64,000 nucleotides of DNA from Rhizomys pruinosus. Lineage: Eukaryota; Chordata; Mammalia; Rodentia; Spalacidae. The stretch lies in NCBI GenBank assembly GCA_009823505.1, contig VZQC01005589.1:99780-163779 (forward strand). The letters are read 5' to 3'. Of this stretch, positions 1 to 10,918 are shown piece after piece. The stretch's first letter is position 1. The number at the start of each line of letters is the position of its first letter. A program made the translations under genes and the position numbers. The notes beneath the pieces were generated by a model. That model did not search any database. It saw only the letters and a list, made by a program, of their open reading frames with translations, and was not told the DNA's origin.

Positions 1-288
1 GCCATGCCTCCTCACCCCTGTCCCTCTCCCACCCACCCTATGCCCACACCTCAGACCTGATATCTAACCTGCCTAGCATCCTGTCCTCAGTCCCAAGGCT
101 GCATATAGCCAGCTGCACCCTCCTGCCCTTGCCAGTTCCTTCAGCCCAGAAGCACGAGGACCTGCTGTGGGGAGGGCCAGTGTGGCCGACATCCAGGAAA
201 GTGGGATGGAGCAGGGCAGACAAAGCAAAAGGAAGACCCCGTGGGCCAGACTGCCCAACCTGAGCCCACCCTCTCTGCCCTGTGACAG

Positions 289-3200
289 GAGTCGTGTGTG
301 GGCTGAGCCATGCCTCCTGCCCACAGCCACCAGCAAGTTGTCAGGTGCTGTGGAACAGTGGCTGAGTGCAGCCGAGCGGCTATATGGGCCATACATGTGG
401 GGCAGGTATGTCTTGTCCCCAGGCCTCCCTGGCTGACCTTTTTGCCCTCAAAGGCTGAAGTGGGGCCAAACTGGGAGCTCCTAGTCTGGTTCTCTTATCT
501 CCTGGGAAGAAGTGACACCAGAGGGAGGGGCTGCCACCCCAGGAGAAGGGTACAGTGGTGGGGCTGCTGGGTCATGGTCAGAGCCTCATTCCTCACTCTG
601 CACCTATGGGCACAGATATGACATCGTTTTCCTGCCACCCTCCTTCCCTATTGTGGCCATGGAGAACCCCTGCCTCACCTTCATCATCTCCTCCATCCTG
701 GAGAGTGATGAGTTTTTGGTGATCGATGTCATCCATGAGGTGGCCCACAGCTGGTTTGGCAATGCTGTCACCAACGCCACGTGGGAAGAGATGTGGCTGA
801 GTGAGGGCCTGGCCACCTACGCACAGCGCCGCATCACCACGGAGACCTACGGTAGTGCCCAAGGCAGGGGGTGGGGCAGGGAGCAGCCTTGGCCTGCTCA
901 GACACCATTTTCAAGGGGCACAGAGCTCTGCCCAGCCTCCTTGCCAGCATCCAGCTATACCTGGATTGGGTGGTGGCCAGATGATAACAGTCTTACTGTA
1001 GGTGCTCTGGCCTCTGTGACATCCGCCTCTTCTCCTCTGACTCCACTCAGGGGCTCCGTTTACATGTCTGGAGACGGCCTTCCGCCTGGACGCCCTGCAC
1101 AGGCAGATGCGGCTTCTCGGAGAGGATAGTCCGGTTAGCAAGTTGCAGGTCAAGCTAGAACCAGGTACCCTCTACTCTAGACTCACTCCTGGGACCCCAA
1201 GGATGTCACCTCTCGGCCCGCCTGCCCTGCTGGGGTTTCTCTTCTTCACCATGGCTGAGCTACTGCCAAGGCCAGGCTGGGTATCCACAGCCCCAGGGAA
1301 GGCCTTTCAGGAGCCCTTGGCCTTCCACACCCTCAGCTGTGAGCACTGGTCATCATAGGGCAGAGCAAGCCCCATGACCATGCACCTAGGGAGTCAGTGC
1401 TCATCTGAGGGGCAGTGGCTTCCCCTGGTCTGCTTCTCAGTTCCACACCAAGCCACAGCTCCACCCTGTAGGTCACAGGTGGTCGGTGGCAGTCCAGACA
1501 CAGTGTTTTCCTGCAGGAGTGAATCCCAGCCATTTGATGAATCTGTTCACCTATGAAAAGGGCTACTGCTTTGTGTACTACCTGTCACAGCTCTGTGGAG
1601 ATCCCCAGCGCTTTGACGACTTTCTCCGAGTAAGCTCATGCCTTCCACCCAAAACTTCTCCAGCTGACAATTCTGCCCTTTTCAGTGGGGAGGGGACCTG
1701 GGCACCAGATTAGGACCGGGCCTGCTGGGTGCTGCCCCTCCTCCTCTTGCCTTCCCAGCAAGGCCTGCGAGCCACCTGGGCTGTGATGCACACCCTCAGG
1801 CCATGTTCCAGTATGCTGGCCTGGCTCTGCCACGGCTGAGTGGGTCTAGCCCTCCAGGCTTGCTGAGGAGGCCCTGCCCCTCATCTCGCAGGCCTATGTA
1901 GAGAAATACAAATTCACCAGCGTGGTGGCCCAAGACCTGCTGGACTCCTTCTTGAGCTTCTTCCCCGAGCTGAAGGAGCAGAGCGTGGACTGTCGGGCAG
2001 GTGAGGCCACTGCTGCTGCAGGCCCAGGGGCCAGGAGCAAAGTGGAAGCAGTGGTTGGAGGAAAACCTGCCAGCCCCTGCTCCACTGCCTGGGTTCTAGG
2101 ACAGGACACTATGGGAGTAAAGAGGAGGCTGTGCCTTCTAGCCTGAGGTACCATGTTGGGGAAGGGGGGGTCCATCTGGAGGAAGGAGGTGACACTTAGG
2201 CTGAGCACACCAAGTTAAGCAGCCAGTGGGAGAGGGCTATGGAAACAGTATGCAAAGGTCCTGGAACAGAATTAGCAGGATGGTGGGATGTGCCCTGATT
2301 GTGCCACACAAGGGTCTCCTGAGGGTCTGAAGACTTGGGCACCAGAGAAGGAACTAGAGGAGCTGTTATCTAGGGAGAAGATGGAGTTCGCTGCAGGGCA
2401 GTGAGATATGGCTGGAAGGAAGGTCTGGGTGTGGTGACCCTATGTTTTAGAATGTACATATGTGCACTGTGGGATTGAGGGAAGAGGTCAGAGTCTGTGT
2501 GATTTACCAAAAAGTGCAGAACTGTCCTCCAACCCCACCCCTCACCTCAACACATATGGCACAGGCATGAAGTGGGTGAAGATCCCTCGGTCACAAACCC
2601 AAGCTTCCTGACCTCCCTGTGTCCCTCCAGTGGTTCCAAGGGAAAGGCACAGACTTCTGAGTAACTGCCCAGACCCTAGAGCAGACCACCTGCCCAGGGA
2701 TAATACCTGGGGGCTTGAGGTCTTCCTGCAGGCTGCTCAGGTGGCCCCTACCCAGCCCTGGCAAGGACCCCAGGCCTGGTGTTCCTGCAGGGCTGGAGTT
2801 CGAGCGTTGGCTCAATGCCACGGGCCCACCTCTGGCTGAGCCAGACCTGTCTCAGGGCTCCAGCCTGACCCGGCCTGTGGAGGCCCTCTTCCAGCTATGG
2901 ACTGCAGAGCCCCTGGAGCAGGCAGCAGCCTCAGCCAGCGCCATCGACATCTCCAAGTGGAGGACCTTCCAGACAGCACTCTTCTTGGACCGGCTGCTGG
3001 ACGGTTCTCCATTGCCCCAAGGTGGGCAACTATGGGAATAGTCCACAGTATAGCCTAGGGAGGGAAAGCGGCCCAGCCCTGACCTGCTGACTACTGCCCG
3101 CAGAGGTGGTGATGAGTCTGTCCAAGTGCTACTCATCCCTACTGGACTCCATGAATGCCGAGATCCGCATCCGCTGGCTGCAGATTGTTGTCCGCAACGA

Positions 3201-4042
3201 CTACTATCCTGACCTCCACAGGGTCCGGCGCTTCTTGGAGAGCCAGGTGCAGCCCCATGCCAGGGGACGTGACATGGGGGTAGCTCTCCTTGGGCCCACC
3301 CCATCATATTCTCCACTTGGGCAGACCAGGCACATCCAGAGTGGAAAGGGAAGAAGGGAAGCCATCACATCAGACCCAGGAGGGTGGGTTCAGGGAGTGG
3401 CCTGAATTCTACCACAGAGAGAAAAGCTGAGTGCCAGAGTCTCTGTTGGCATCAGCCTCCAGCTGGCTGGGCCTTGGGCCTGTAGGGATCAGCTTCTGAG
3501 CACAGGGGCCATCCACAGTTCTCAGGCAGTGGCCTGTATTCCCATTCCCTGCCCTGCCCCTCCAGCCTGAACTTCAGAGACAGCCTAGGGGTAGAGGTGA
3601 GGGTGAGAGGCCATTCGGGGGGTAGGGGGTGGGGTACTGTAGTTGTGTGAGCCCAGGCCAAGGCCCTCATGAGGCAACTAGGCCACCTCCAGAGCTGGGG
3701 TGATGCGAAGCGCCCAGGGAGCCTGCTGGTGTGACCAGGTACTTCCCACAGATGTCACGCATGTACACCATCCCACTGTACGAAGACCTCTGTACCGGTG
3801 CTCTCAAGTCCTTCGCACTAGAGGTCTTCTACCAGACCCAGGGCCGGTTGCACCCCAACCTGCGCAGAACGATCCAGCAGATCCTGTCCCAGGGCCTGGG
3901 CCCCAGTGCTGAGCCTAGTGTGGAGCCCAGTGTGGAGCCCAGGGCAGACACCAACCCAGACTCGCCAGGCCTGATGCTCGGGGACGAGGCCCCCACCAGC
4001 GCCAGTGCCATCTCTCTCAGGGACGTCAATGTGTCTGCCTAG
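289..4042 (+). CDS. RNPEPL1: RNPEPL1, C-terminal eight exons (gene enters from the left)
   Basis: Aminopeptidase-B-like protein of the M1 zinc metallopeptidase family; family members remove N-terminal residues from peptides. Coding exons joined by GT/AG introns: 289-405, 616-851, 1051-1164, 1517-1629, 1892-2000, 2791-3021, 3104-3246, 3752-4042 (stop TAG 4040-4042), about 450 codons. The second exon has the zinc motif HEVAHSW, with the third ligand Glu 18 residues after the second His (WLSEG). The substrate-binding GxMEN motif reads VAMEN, with Val in place of the first Gly. Later exons form the helical C-terminal (leukotriene-A4-hydrolase C) domain, with peptides such as [11 protein letters not shown] and [16 protein letters not shown]. 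The tail is Ser/Pro/Glu-rich and ends in RDVNVSA. From memory the human protein is about 725 residues, so roughly 270 N-terminal residues lie off the window. No frameshift or premature stop is seen. CAPN10 lies downstream, as in human 2q37.3. Confidence 0.95.
616..851 (+). CDS. RNPEPL1: RNPEPL1 catalytic exon with GxMEN-like and HExxH motifs
   Basis: This exon starts after a CACAG acceptor and ends at a GTAGTG donor. It completes an Arg codon begun in the previous exon and reads through the VAMEN exopeptidase motif and the HEVAHSW zinc motif to WLSEG and TYAQRR. The two His and the downstream Glu would bind Zn2+, and the Glu inside HExxH would be the general base. All metal ligands are intact, so the protein could be an active peptidase despite the altered first residue of GxMEN. 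Confidence 0.93.
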
Positions 4043-4705
4043 CCCTGATGGAGACTGACCTTCGACCTCCCAGACACCATGTTGTGCCTTTTGTGGTCCA
4101 GGCTGCCATGACTGCCTTGGCTCTGGCCACGAGCTCTGCCTGGGCCTATGGGCTCTTCCAGGCCAGGGGCATCAGGAGAAGGAGCTGGTGTCCATGGAGG
4201 CCCATGAACCAGGACCCACCCTGTTCCTGCTCTTGCACTGCAGGCCTGTACCCACCACACCTCCTGTCTCAACACTGACAGCCATGCCTCCTGGACCAGC
4301 ATCTGAACACTGCCCTGGGGACACTGACCCCAGCAGTCCCACAGCAGCCACCACACTGTGCCTTATGTCTGTCAGAGACCCAGGTTGCACTGTCTCTGAA
4401 GCATGCCTCCCTGCAGAGCCCTGTACCCAGCCCCCAGGGCTAGCTGCCTTGCCAGATTCCTGGCAGAGGGACAAGGATGCAGGGCATTCCCTCAGCCTGG
4501 GGCAGGGGACGGGGGTGGGGGTGGGGACAGATCCAAGCTCCAGGAGCGTGTGTGGCAGGACAGCCTGTCCTCGCAGTTGCCTGGGTACTGCTGGTAGTGT
4601 CTGGGCCTGCCATAGGGAGTGGCACCAGGCTGTGGGCTCTAGCCTGGCACTATTGCAGCCTGGACCATGGTGACTGCCCCATTAAACAACCTCTACTCTA
4701 CAGAT
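4043..4705 (+). other. RNPEPL1: RNPEPL1 3' UTR
   Basis: GC-rich non-repetitive sequence after the stop codon. It runs to a variant polyadenylation signal ATTAAA at 4681-4686, followed after about 35-60 nt by T/GT-containing sequence (CACTGTATGTCTCC). The exact cleavage site is inferred. Confidence 0.6.
4681..4686 (+). terminator. Polyadenylation signal (ATTAAA) of RNPEPL1
   Basis: ATTAAA is the commonest variant of the AATAAA signal. It lies about 640 nt after the RNPEPL1 stop, and no better signal occurs between them. Confidence 0.6.
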
Positions 4706-5881
4706 CTGACCTCACTGTATGTCTCCACCCTGTCCTTTGCACCCACCGAACTGCCAGGGATGGGACTGGAGGAGATGCAACCTCTTGACAGAAATCCTGA
4801 TCACAGCCTGTCCCAATGACAGACCTCAAGAAGGAGAAGGTAGGAACCTACCAGGACCCCCTGGGGGCATGTTCTCAGTTCTTCAACCAGACCTGAGCTG
4901 AGCATGGCCCAAAGAGAATGTTCATCACACACTCATTCTGGACCTTCACCTCTAAGGACTCTGATCACATCTCAGCTCCAGGCCAGAGTGCAAGGGAGGG
5001 GTGGGTGGCAGGGATGAATCTTGGAGTGCCTAGATGGAACTCCGCAATGGCAGGCTGTGTGTTAGATGCCTGACAGAATTGGAAGCTCCATGTTTGTAGG
5101 GCAGCACGTGGAGCCACTCCTCATGACTGCCCAAGGGCTCGAGCTGCTGGCCACCACGGGACCATTTGGCACTCTGCAGCCTCCAGCCTTGGCATGTGCT
5201 GTGGTACACCTCTTGTTTTAACACAGTGGCCAGACCCAGTCACAGCCCCATGGCAGCCAGGAAATGGAGAGTTGGAAACAGCGGGCAAATGACTCAAAGC
5301 CTCTGCCCAGGCATCCAGCCCTCCTTCCGTTCAGAAACCTTCCAAGAGTCTCCAAGTCATAGTCCAAACTGTGTCCAAGGCTCAGGGTCGCCTCTTCTTT
5401 GACAGTGCATATGCATAGTCCCCACTCAGCACTAGGTGAGGCTCTATCCCATCATGGATGGAACCAGCTCCCAGAACCACCACACAGCCAGCAGGGGCAG
5501 AGGGACAACAGGGACACCTTGGAGAGAAGAGAGTTGTTACTTTTCTCACTGCTGTAACTATACCAGCAAGCATGGCTTGGCTCTTGATTTCAGGCCATCT
5601 TGGGAAAGGAGGTGTACAAAGAGTGGCTGGGGCAGTAGGAGTGGCAGTGGGAGCTTGTGACCGAGACCCGTCAGTGGTGGTAGACAGGAAGCAGAGACAG
5701 TTCAGAACTACAGGTAAATAGAACTGTCAAAGGCCAGCTCATAGTGACATTTTTCCACAGCCAGATCTTGCCCCTGAAGGTCCTACAGCCTTCCAGGTGG
5801 CCCCACTAGCTGGGGGGCTGAGTCGGGGGTGGGGCATTTATATCCAAACCACAGGGGGAGGCTGAGGGTACCTCTGACCCT
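4706..5881. other. Intergenic, no gene recognised
   Basis: Mixed-composition sequence downstream of RNPEPL1. No splice-supported coding pattern and no recognised interspersed repeat before the composite SINE at 5.9 kb. Confidence 0.5.
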
Positions 5882-6221
5882 AAGCCCTGCATTTTCTTTT
5901 CTTTTTTCTTTTTTTTTTTTTTTTTTTTTTTTTCTTTTTTTGAGATAGGGTCTCCCTATAGCCCCCAGCTGACCTGGAACTCTCTGTAGACCAGGCTGGC
6001 CTTGAACTCACAGAGATCCACCTGTCTCTGCCTCCCAGTGCTAGGATTAAAGGTGTGCGCCACCACACCCAGTTTAAAGACAGTTCTAAAAAAAAATAAA
6101 AAAAAATAAATAAAGACAGTTCTTAGCCACCATGTGGGTCCTGGGACTCAAACCTGGGTCCTTTGCTAGAGCAATCGGTGCTCTTACTGTTGAGCCGTGT
6201 CTCCAGCCCCAAGCCCTGCAT
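5882..6221 (-). mobile_element. B2-B1 composite SINE, minus strand, with TSD
   Basis: Read on the minus strand: a B2 5' portion (tRNA-like head to the 'gctaagaactgtcttta' region, about 6120-6210), an A/T-rich spacer with a second 'agaactgtcttta', then a full B1 (about 5936-6073) and a long poly(A) (5893-5935). The direct repeat AAGCCCTGCAT occurs at 5882-5892 and again at 6211-6221, so it encloses B2 and B1 together. That implies insertion as one unit. Confidence 0.75.
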
Positions 6222-6485
6222 ATTCTACACAGCTCTGCTTTCTGTGGCCCTGGACCACCATCCACAGGGCCTGAAGATGATGCCCACAGTCCTCTTCAGA
6301 GCAGAATGCTCTGTCCTTCCTGCCAAGGCTGCTTTCAAGTAGCAGTTGTTAGAAACTCAAATGGGCTTCTCGTTTCTTTGGCATTTCAAGTTCACACCCT
6401 TGTCTCAGAATCTGATTCCATCCCCAGGTGCCACAGCTGCACCCACAGTGTCCTCCAGATAGTGCTTAGATCTGTGCAGGGTCAG

Positions 6486-6733
6486 AAATGACACCCAGGG
6501 GCTGGAGAGATGGTTCAGTGGTTAAGAGCACTGACTGCTCTTGCAGAGGACCCGGGTTTGATTCCCAGCACCCACATGGTGGCTAAGAACCGTCTTTAAC
6601 TCCAGTTCCAGGGGGAATCTGGGACCCTCTTCTGACCTCCGCAGCATTGCACAACATGGGTGCACCAACCTACATGTAGACAGTACATTCATACACATAA
6701 AAAATAAATAAATAAAATAAAAATGACACTCAG
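6486..6733 (+). mobile_element. B2 SINE with TSD
   Basis: Complete B2: 'gggctggagagatgg' head with Pol III A and B boxes, the internal 'cacccacatggtggct' region, and an AATAAA-rich tail. It is flanked by AAATGACACCCAG (6486-6498) and AAATGACACTCAG (6721-6733), a 13-bp TSD with one mismatch. Confidence 0.9.
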
Positions 6734-6887
6734 CTGTTACAGCCATGGGGAGGTGCACCTATCTGAGCTGCCAATGCCAATCTGTTGTGATTCTGCATGC
6801 CCTTAGAGGTGCAGAGGAGCACACTTGGAGCTGTGTCATCCTGGCCAGATGCCCTTGCTCCAACTGGCAAAGCCAGTGTTTCAGCTT

Positions 6888-7367
6888 CCTCCATTGTCCT
6901 CCCCGCCATTCCACACACTTCGTCCTCCATTGTCCTCCCCGCCATTCCACACACTTCGTCCTCCATTGGCCTCCCCGCCATTCCACGCGCTTTGTCCTCC
7001 ATTGGCCTCCCCGCCATTCCACCCTCTTCGTCCTCCATTGTCCTCCCCGCCACTCCACACACTTCGTCCTCCATTGGCCTCCCCGCCATTCCACACACTT
7101 CGTCCTCCATTGGCCTCTCTGCCCTCCATTGGCCTCTCCGCCATTCCACGCACTTCTCCATTGGCCTCCCCACCATTCCACGCGCTTCTCCTCCATTGGC
7201 CTCCCCGCCATTCCGCACACTTTGTCCTCCATTGGCCTCCCCGCCATTCCACGCGCTTCGATCTCCATTGGCCTCCCCGCCATTCCACCCTCTTCGTCCT
7301 CCATTGGCCTCCCCGCCATTCCATGCTCTTCACCCTCCACTGGCCTCCCCGCCATTCCACATGCTTC
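6888..7367. repeat. 36-bp minisatellite, about 13-14 copies
   Basis: Tandem units begin CCTCCATTGGCCTCCCCGCC and continue ATTCCAC plus a variable end such as GCGCTTCGT. Most units are 36 bp; three near 7118-7195 are shortened. The first two and the fifth have ATTGT in place of ATTGG. Because 36 is a multiple of three, several frames stay open on both strands; those ORFs are by-products of the period. CpG is frequent within units. Confidence 0.95.
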
Positions 7368-8164
7368 AGCCTGCAGTGTCATGCATGGGCTGCCAGGGTT
7401 TCCAGTTTCCCCTGCTAGGCTCATCTCCTATTTCATATGCTATCTGCCTTCTGAGTCATCCCAGGTGAGTTTTACCAGATATTTTGCCACCATGTCCCAT
7501 GGCAAGTTGCTTCAAAGCTCAGGCTGTCAGGTTGACACCCTTACAGTGATGGTGGAGGAGTGGTGTGCTTCTCTTCCCTATGGCTACCCAGGACCCTGTG
7601 CTGATGTAGGGACTCAAGTGTTTCCAGGCACCATGCCAGGGATAAAAAGCCATGAAGAGGGTCACACCCATAGTGCAAACTCTGGCGGGCCATGCCCCAT
7701 TTCTGTTCCCACGGTCCGCCCCAGCCTGTGCAGAGGAGTACTTAGCAGACAGCCACCAGAGGAGCTGAGGCTAGCTGGCTGAGGAATACCTGCATTTCAC
7801 AGGAGTAGGGACAGACAGGTGTCAGTGGAGCTGCAGGTGATGCATCCACACCTGCAGCCAGCCTGAAGCAGTGGTATGAGGCAGATTGTGGGGTCACAGG
7901 TAGTAACTGTTGCCTAGAGCCTCCAGATCCCTAAGATCACGTGTTCAGAGCCTCTTCTTTGGGCCATGACCTGTGCAGTCTGGGATGTTCATGAGTGCTT
8001 CCCGCCTGAGGACAGACTGGGACATTTTGTTTGGGGCACTTCTGGCATAGAGACAAGGCACAGCTGGGACCATTCACTGGTTAGAACCCACCTGAGGGAC
8101 AACACTTAGCAGACGAAGCTCACTTGAGGAGACCAAGCTGCCCACCTGCCCATCCTCGCTAACA
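7368..8164. other. Intergenic, no gene recognised
   Basis: Non-repetitive sequence between the minisatellite and an old L1 fragment. I see no exon-like structure or identifiable repeat. Confidence 0.45.
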
Positions 8165-8299
8165 GCGCTTGTTTTATGGATTACACAGCCATTCTGACAG
8201 GTGGAACTTCAACGTAGTTTCTAGTTTGCATTTCCCTGATGGCTAATGACATTGATCTTTTAGTGTATTTATTGGCCTCTTCTACTTATCTGTTTTTTA

Positions 8300-8487
8300 T
8301 TTTTATTATATTACCTGCATGTGTGTATGCACAACCATGTCGTGCAGTGCCCGAGGTCAGAAGAGTGTGCCAGATCTCCTGGAACTGGAGTTACAGTCAT
8401 TAGCTGCCATGTGGGTGCTGGGAATCAAACCTGGGTCCTCTGCAAAAGCAGTCAGTGCTCTTATCTGCTGAGCCATCTCTTCAGCCC
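8300..8487 (-). mobile_element. B2 SINE, minus strand
   Basis: Reverse-complement B2: the 'gtgctgggaatcaaacctgggtcctctgc' B-box side and the 'gctgagccatctcttcagccc' head at the right end. It is inserted in the old L1. Confidence 0.85.
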
Positions 8488-8507
8488 CCTATTCTTTTTT
8501 TTAATAT

Positions 8508-8752
8508 TTTTTCATTAATTTTATTTATTTCTGTATGTGTACGAATGTACTGTCTGCATGCAAGTCTGTGCACCCATGTCGTGCAATGCCGCGGAGGTCA
8601 GAAATGGGTGTCGGATTCCCCTGGAGCTGGAGTTCTCCTGGAATTGGAGTTTCAGACGGTTCTCAGCCGCCATGTGGGTGCTGGGGATCGAACCCGGGTC
8701 CTCTGCAAGAGCGGTCAGCGCTCTTAACCGCTAGGCCATCTCTCCAGCCCCC
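8508..8752 (-). mobile_element. B2 SINE, minus strand, full length
   Basis: Well-conserved reverse-complement B2 from the A/T-rich tail (8508-8530) to the 'ctctccagccccc' head at 8752. It has an internal duplicated segment ('gagctggagttctcctggaattggagttt') also seen in the copy at 16218-16466. Confidence 0.9.
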
Positions 8753-8767
8753 TATTCTTTAAAAAAA

Positions 8768-8892
8768 AATGCTGGGCATAGTGATGCACATGTTTAATTT
8801 CAGCACTCGAAAGGCAGAGGCAGGGGGATCTCTGAATTCAAGGCCAGCCTGGTCTACATAGTTAGTACCAAGCTACTCAAATAAATAGAGAA
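8768..8892 (+). mobile_element. B1 SINE, diverged
   Basis: 'gctgggcatagtgatgcacatg...aggcagaggcaggggga...aaggccagcctggtctacatag' matches B1 over about 115 bp, with a degraded 3' end. Confidence 0.75.
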
Positions 8893-8904
8893 AAATTATA
8901 CGTG

Positions 8905-9036
8905 TGAACACACGTGTGCACATGTGGTCAGAGGACAACTTACAGGAATTGGTTTTCCACTGCGAGGATTCTGGTTATCAAACAGGTCGTCAGGCTTGGC
9001 AGGCATCTTTACCTGCTGAGCCATCTCACCTGCCTC
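8905..9036 (-). mobile_element. B3/B2-class SINE, minus strand
   Basis: Segments such as 'ggtcagaggacaacttacaggaattggttttcc', 'caggtcgtcaggcttgg' and 'tgctgagccatctcacctgcc' are typical of the B3 branch of B2-like SINEs in reverse orientation. Confidence 0.65.
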
Positions 9037-9384
9037 TGTATTTTTTTGAAAACTGTTGAACTCATTTGCAGATTTTTTTACTTGATGGCTTGTGTGGGGG
9101 TGAAGGTTTGGGTCTCTAGTTTGGGGGTTCTTTATAGATGCTGGATGTTAATCCATTGTCAGATGGACAGCACAGATTCCACTCTGCAGGCTATCTCTTC
9201 ACTTTCAATTTCATGCAGTTCCATCTGTCATTCTTGCTGTCATCTCTTGAGCTGTTGGAGTGTTTTTCAGAACATCCTTGCCTGTGCCCACATCTTCAAG
9301 CACAAGTTTCAGGTCTTACCATATGGTCTTTAGATTATATTTGCCTTTTTTGCTTGCTTGGCCTTCCCTCCTGCCAGCAAGCTG

Positions 9385-9745
9385 ATTCACCTGCTGCTGA
9401 TGCTCCTTTGCTGACATGGAGCAGTGTCTCCAGGTCTCTGTCATTGACAGATACCAGCAGCTCTTCAGGAACCTCCATAGTTTTGGTGTTGGGTTGGAAT
9501 TGCTGAGGCACCCAGCCCTGTGGCCTGAGCAACTACCCAGTTTGAGGCAGTGAAGAGGGACTCCTCTTCCTGCTGTGGCACCTGCCCAGCCCCAAGAACC
9601 CAGCAGCTACCAAATTCTCAGCCTCTCAGGCATCATTCTGCTATTTTTATTATTTCAAAGTAAGCTAATAAATTCTCTATCATCTATCTATCTATCTATC
9701 TATCTATCCATTCTGTCTGTTCCTCCTGAAACCCAAATACCCATG
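9385..9745 (+). mobile_element. Probable MaLR/MLT1-like LTR 3' part with (TATC)n
   Basis: 'taagctaataaattctctatc' followed by a TCTA microsatellite (about 9682-9710) and 'attctgtctgttcctcctga' resembles the 3' end of MaLR LTRs, where the AATAAA-type region precedes a 'gttctgtttctctggagaaccctgact' end. The upstream body is diverged. Confidence 0.45.
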
Positions 9746-9956
9746 AATTTTAGGACCCATTTCTACTTTTGTGAAGAATGTGGAGTTTTACTGGAAATTA
9801 CATTGAATCTGGAATTATTTTTTTTAACACAGCATATCAAAATCTTTAAAAGTGAAAATGCATTAGGGTTATCACAATGAAGACAAATTAATGTGATGGA
9901 ATACCTAGACAGAATGTTCCTAGAGACAGCAGAGCCATCTTAAAAGGGAAATGAGG

Positions 9957-10172
9957 GGCTGGGGAGATGGCTCAGCCATTAAGAGCACCAGCTGCTCTTC
10001 CAGAGGAACCAAATTTGGTCCCCAGAACCCACATGGTGACTAACAATCCTTAACTCCAGTTCCAGGGGAACCAACACCCTTTTCTGGCCTCCACAGGCAT
10101 TGCACACATGGGTGCACTTGCAGATGTGCTGGGAAAACACTCATAAACTAAAGATAAAATTTTAAACATGGA
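9957..10172 (+). mobile_element. B2 SINE
   Basis: 'ggggctggggagatggctcagccattaagagcac' head, B box near 10016 and an A-rich tail ending near 10170. Moderately diverged. Confidence 0.85.
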
Positions 10173-10918
10173 AATGATGAGGAAAAGTGGTGAAACGGAC
10201 TTATGACTGGGGGTCATGGGTAGACTCAAAAAGGGAGCCTCAGTTTGATCAACGGGTCTTAATCCTCACCCTTGACACCCACACCCAGCACCTTCCCAGG
10301 AGCCATCTACCCTCCATGGCTCCTGCTACACTCTCTCTTCCTCCTCTAACCCTCAGCTCACTTATCTTTCCATCAGACTTTCCATCAGCCATGCTAAGCC
10401 AGGTACTGTGCCCATACCTGCAGGCGCATCCTTGGAGGAGGTTTTCCTGATTGTCTTTTCACTATACAGAAGCTGACAGCTTTTGATGGCTCCCCACCCA
10501 ATCTGTCTGAATAATCAATCACCTGGCCAGATAGAACAGAGAAGCTGCACAGTAGGGGAATGATGGCTAAGTGTGGGCCTGGCAGGGACAGGCCAGCTCC
10601 ACTCCAGAGAGCTACAGCAGCATGGTGAGAGCTACCATGCCCAGCACAGGATCTGAGAGTTCTTAGCCGGCCAGGCAGAGGGTTCAGGTGTCACCAACTC
10701 ATCCAGGCCAGATAGCTCTCTCTTTGCTTAAGATGAATGATCTTTGCAAAACCTTACAGCTTGAAGTGGACACAATGCCCAGGAGGCTCGCACCTGAAAC
10801 ATGCCATCAGCAAATTAAAGCAAACTGCAGAAACTGCACACTGTTTACAATAAAATTTATGAACACATGACAACTTGGGACAAGAGTTACGTAAAAGGTT
10901 CCTATAAAAACCTGCTTA
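10173..10918. other. Intergenic, no gene recognised
   Basis: Non-repetitive stretch between SINEs with no coding pattern that I can support. Confidence 0.45.

Larger units (their letters stand above)
8165..9350 (-). mobile_element. Old L1 fragment (ORF2 3' region), minus strand, interrupted by SINEs
   Basis: 8165-8285 and about 9045-9350 read as the antisense of a LINE-1 ORF2 3' region. Typical phrases are 'tttgcatttccctgatggctaa', 'tgaactcatttg', 'atccattgtcagatgga' and 'caggctatctcttcactt'. The two pieces are separated by B2 and B1/B3 insertions, so the L1 is older. It is heavily degraded with no long ORF. Confidence 0.6.

Noticed and set aside
141..288. Possible extra RNPEPL1 exon reading ...VGRASVADIQ...
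   Set aside because: Superficially like the expected '..AGDLKPADIGPR' region recalled from the human protein, but it lacks the GPR end and a convincing donor. Treated as intron.
6888..7367. CRISPR-like array (36-bp repeats)
   Set aside because: Repeats are directly adjacent with no spacers, and the DNA is from a mammal.
6745..7782. 345-residue ORF over the minisatellite, with long ORFs in other frames and the opposite strand
   Set aside because: The repeat unit is 36 bp (12 codons), which keeps several frames open at once. The peptides are simple repeats with no start context or splice support.
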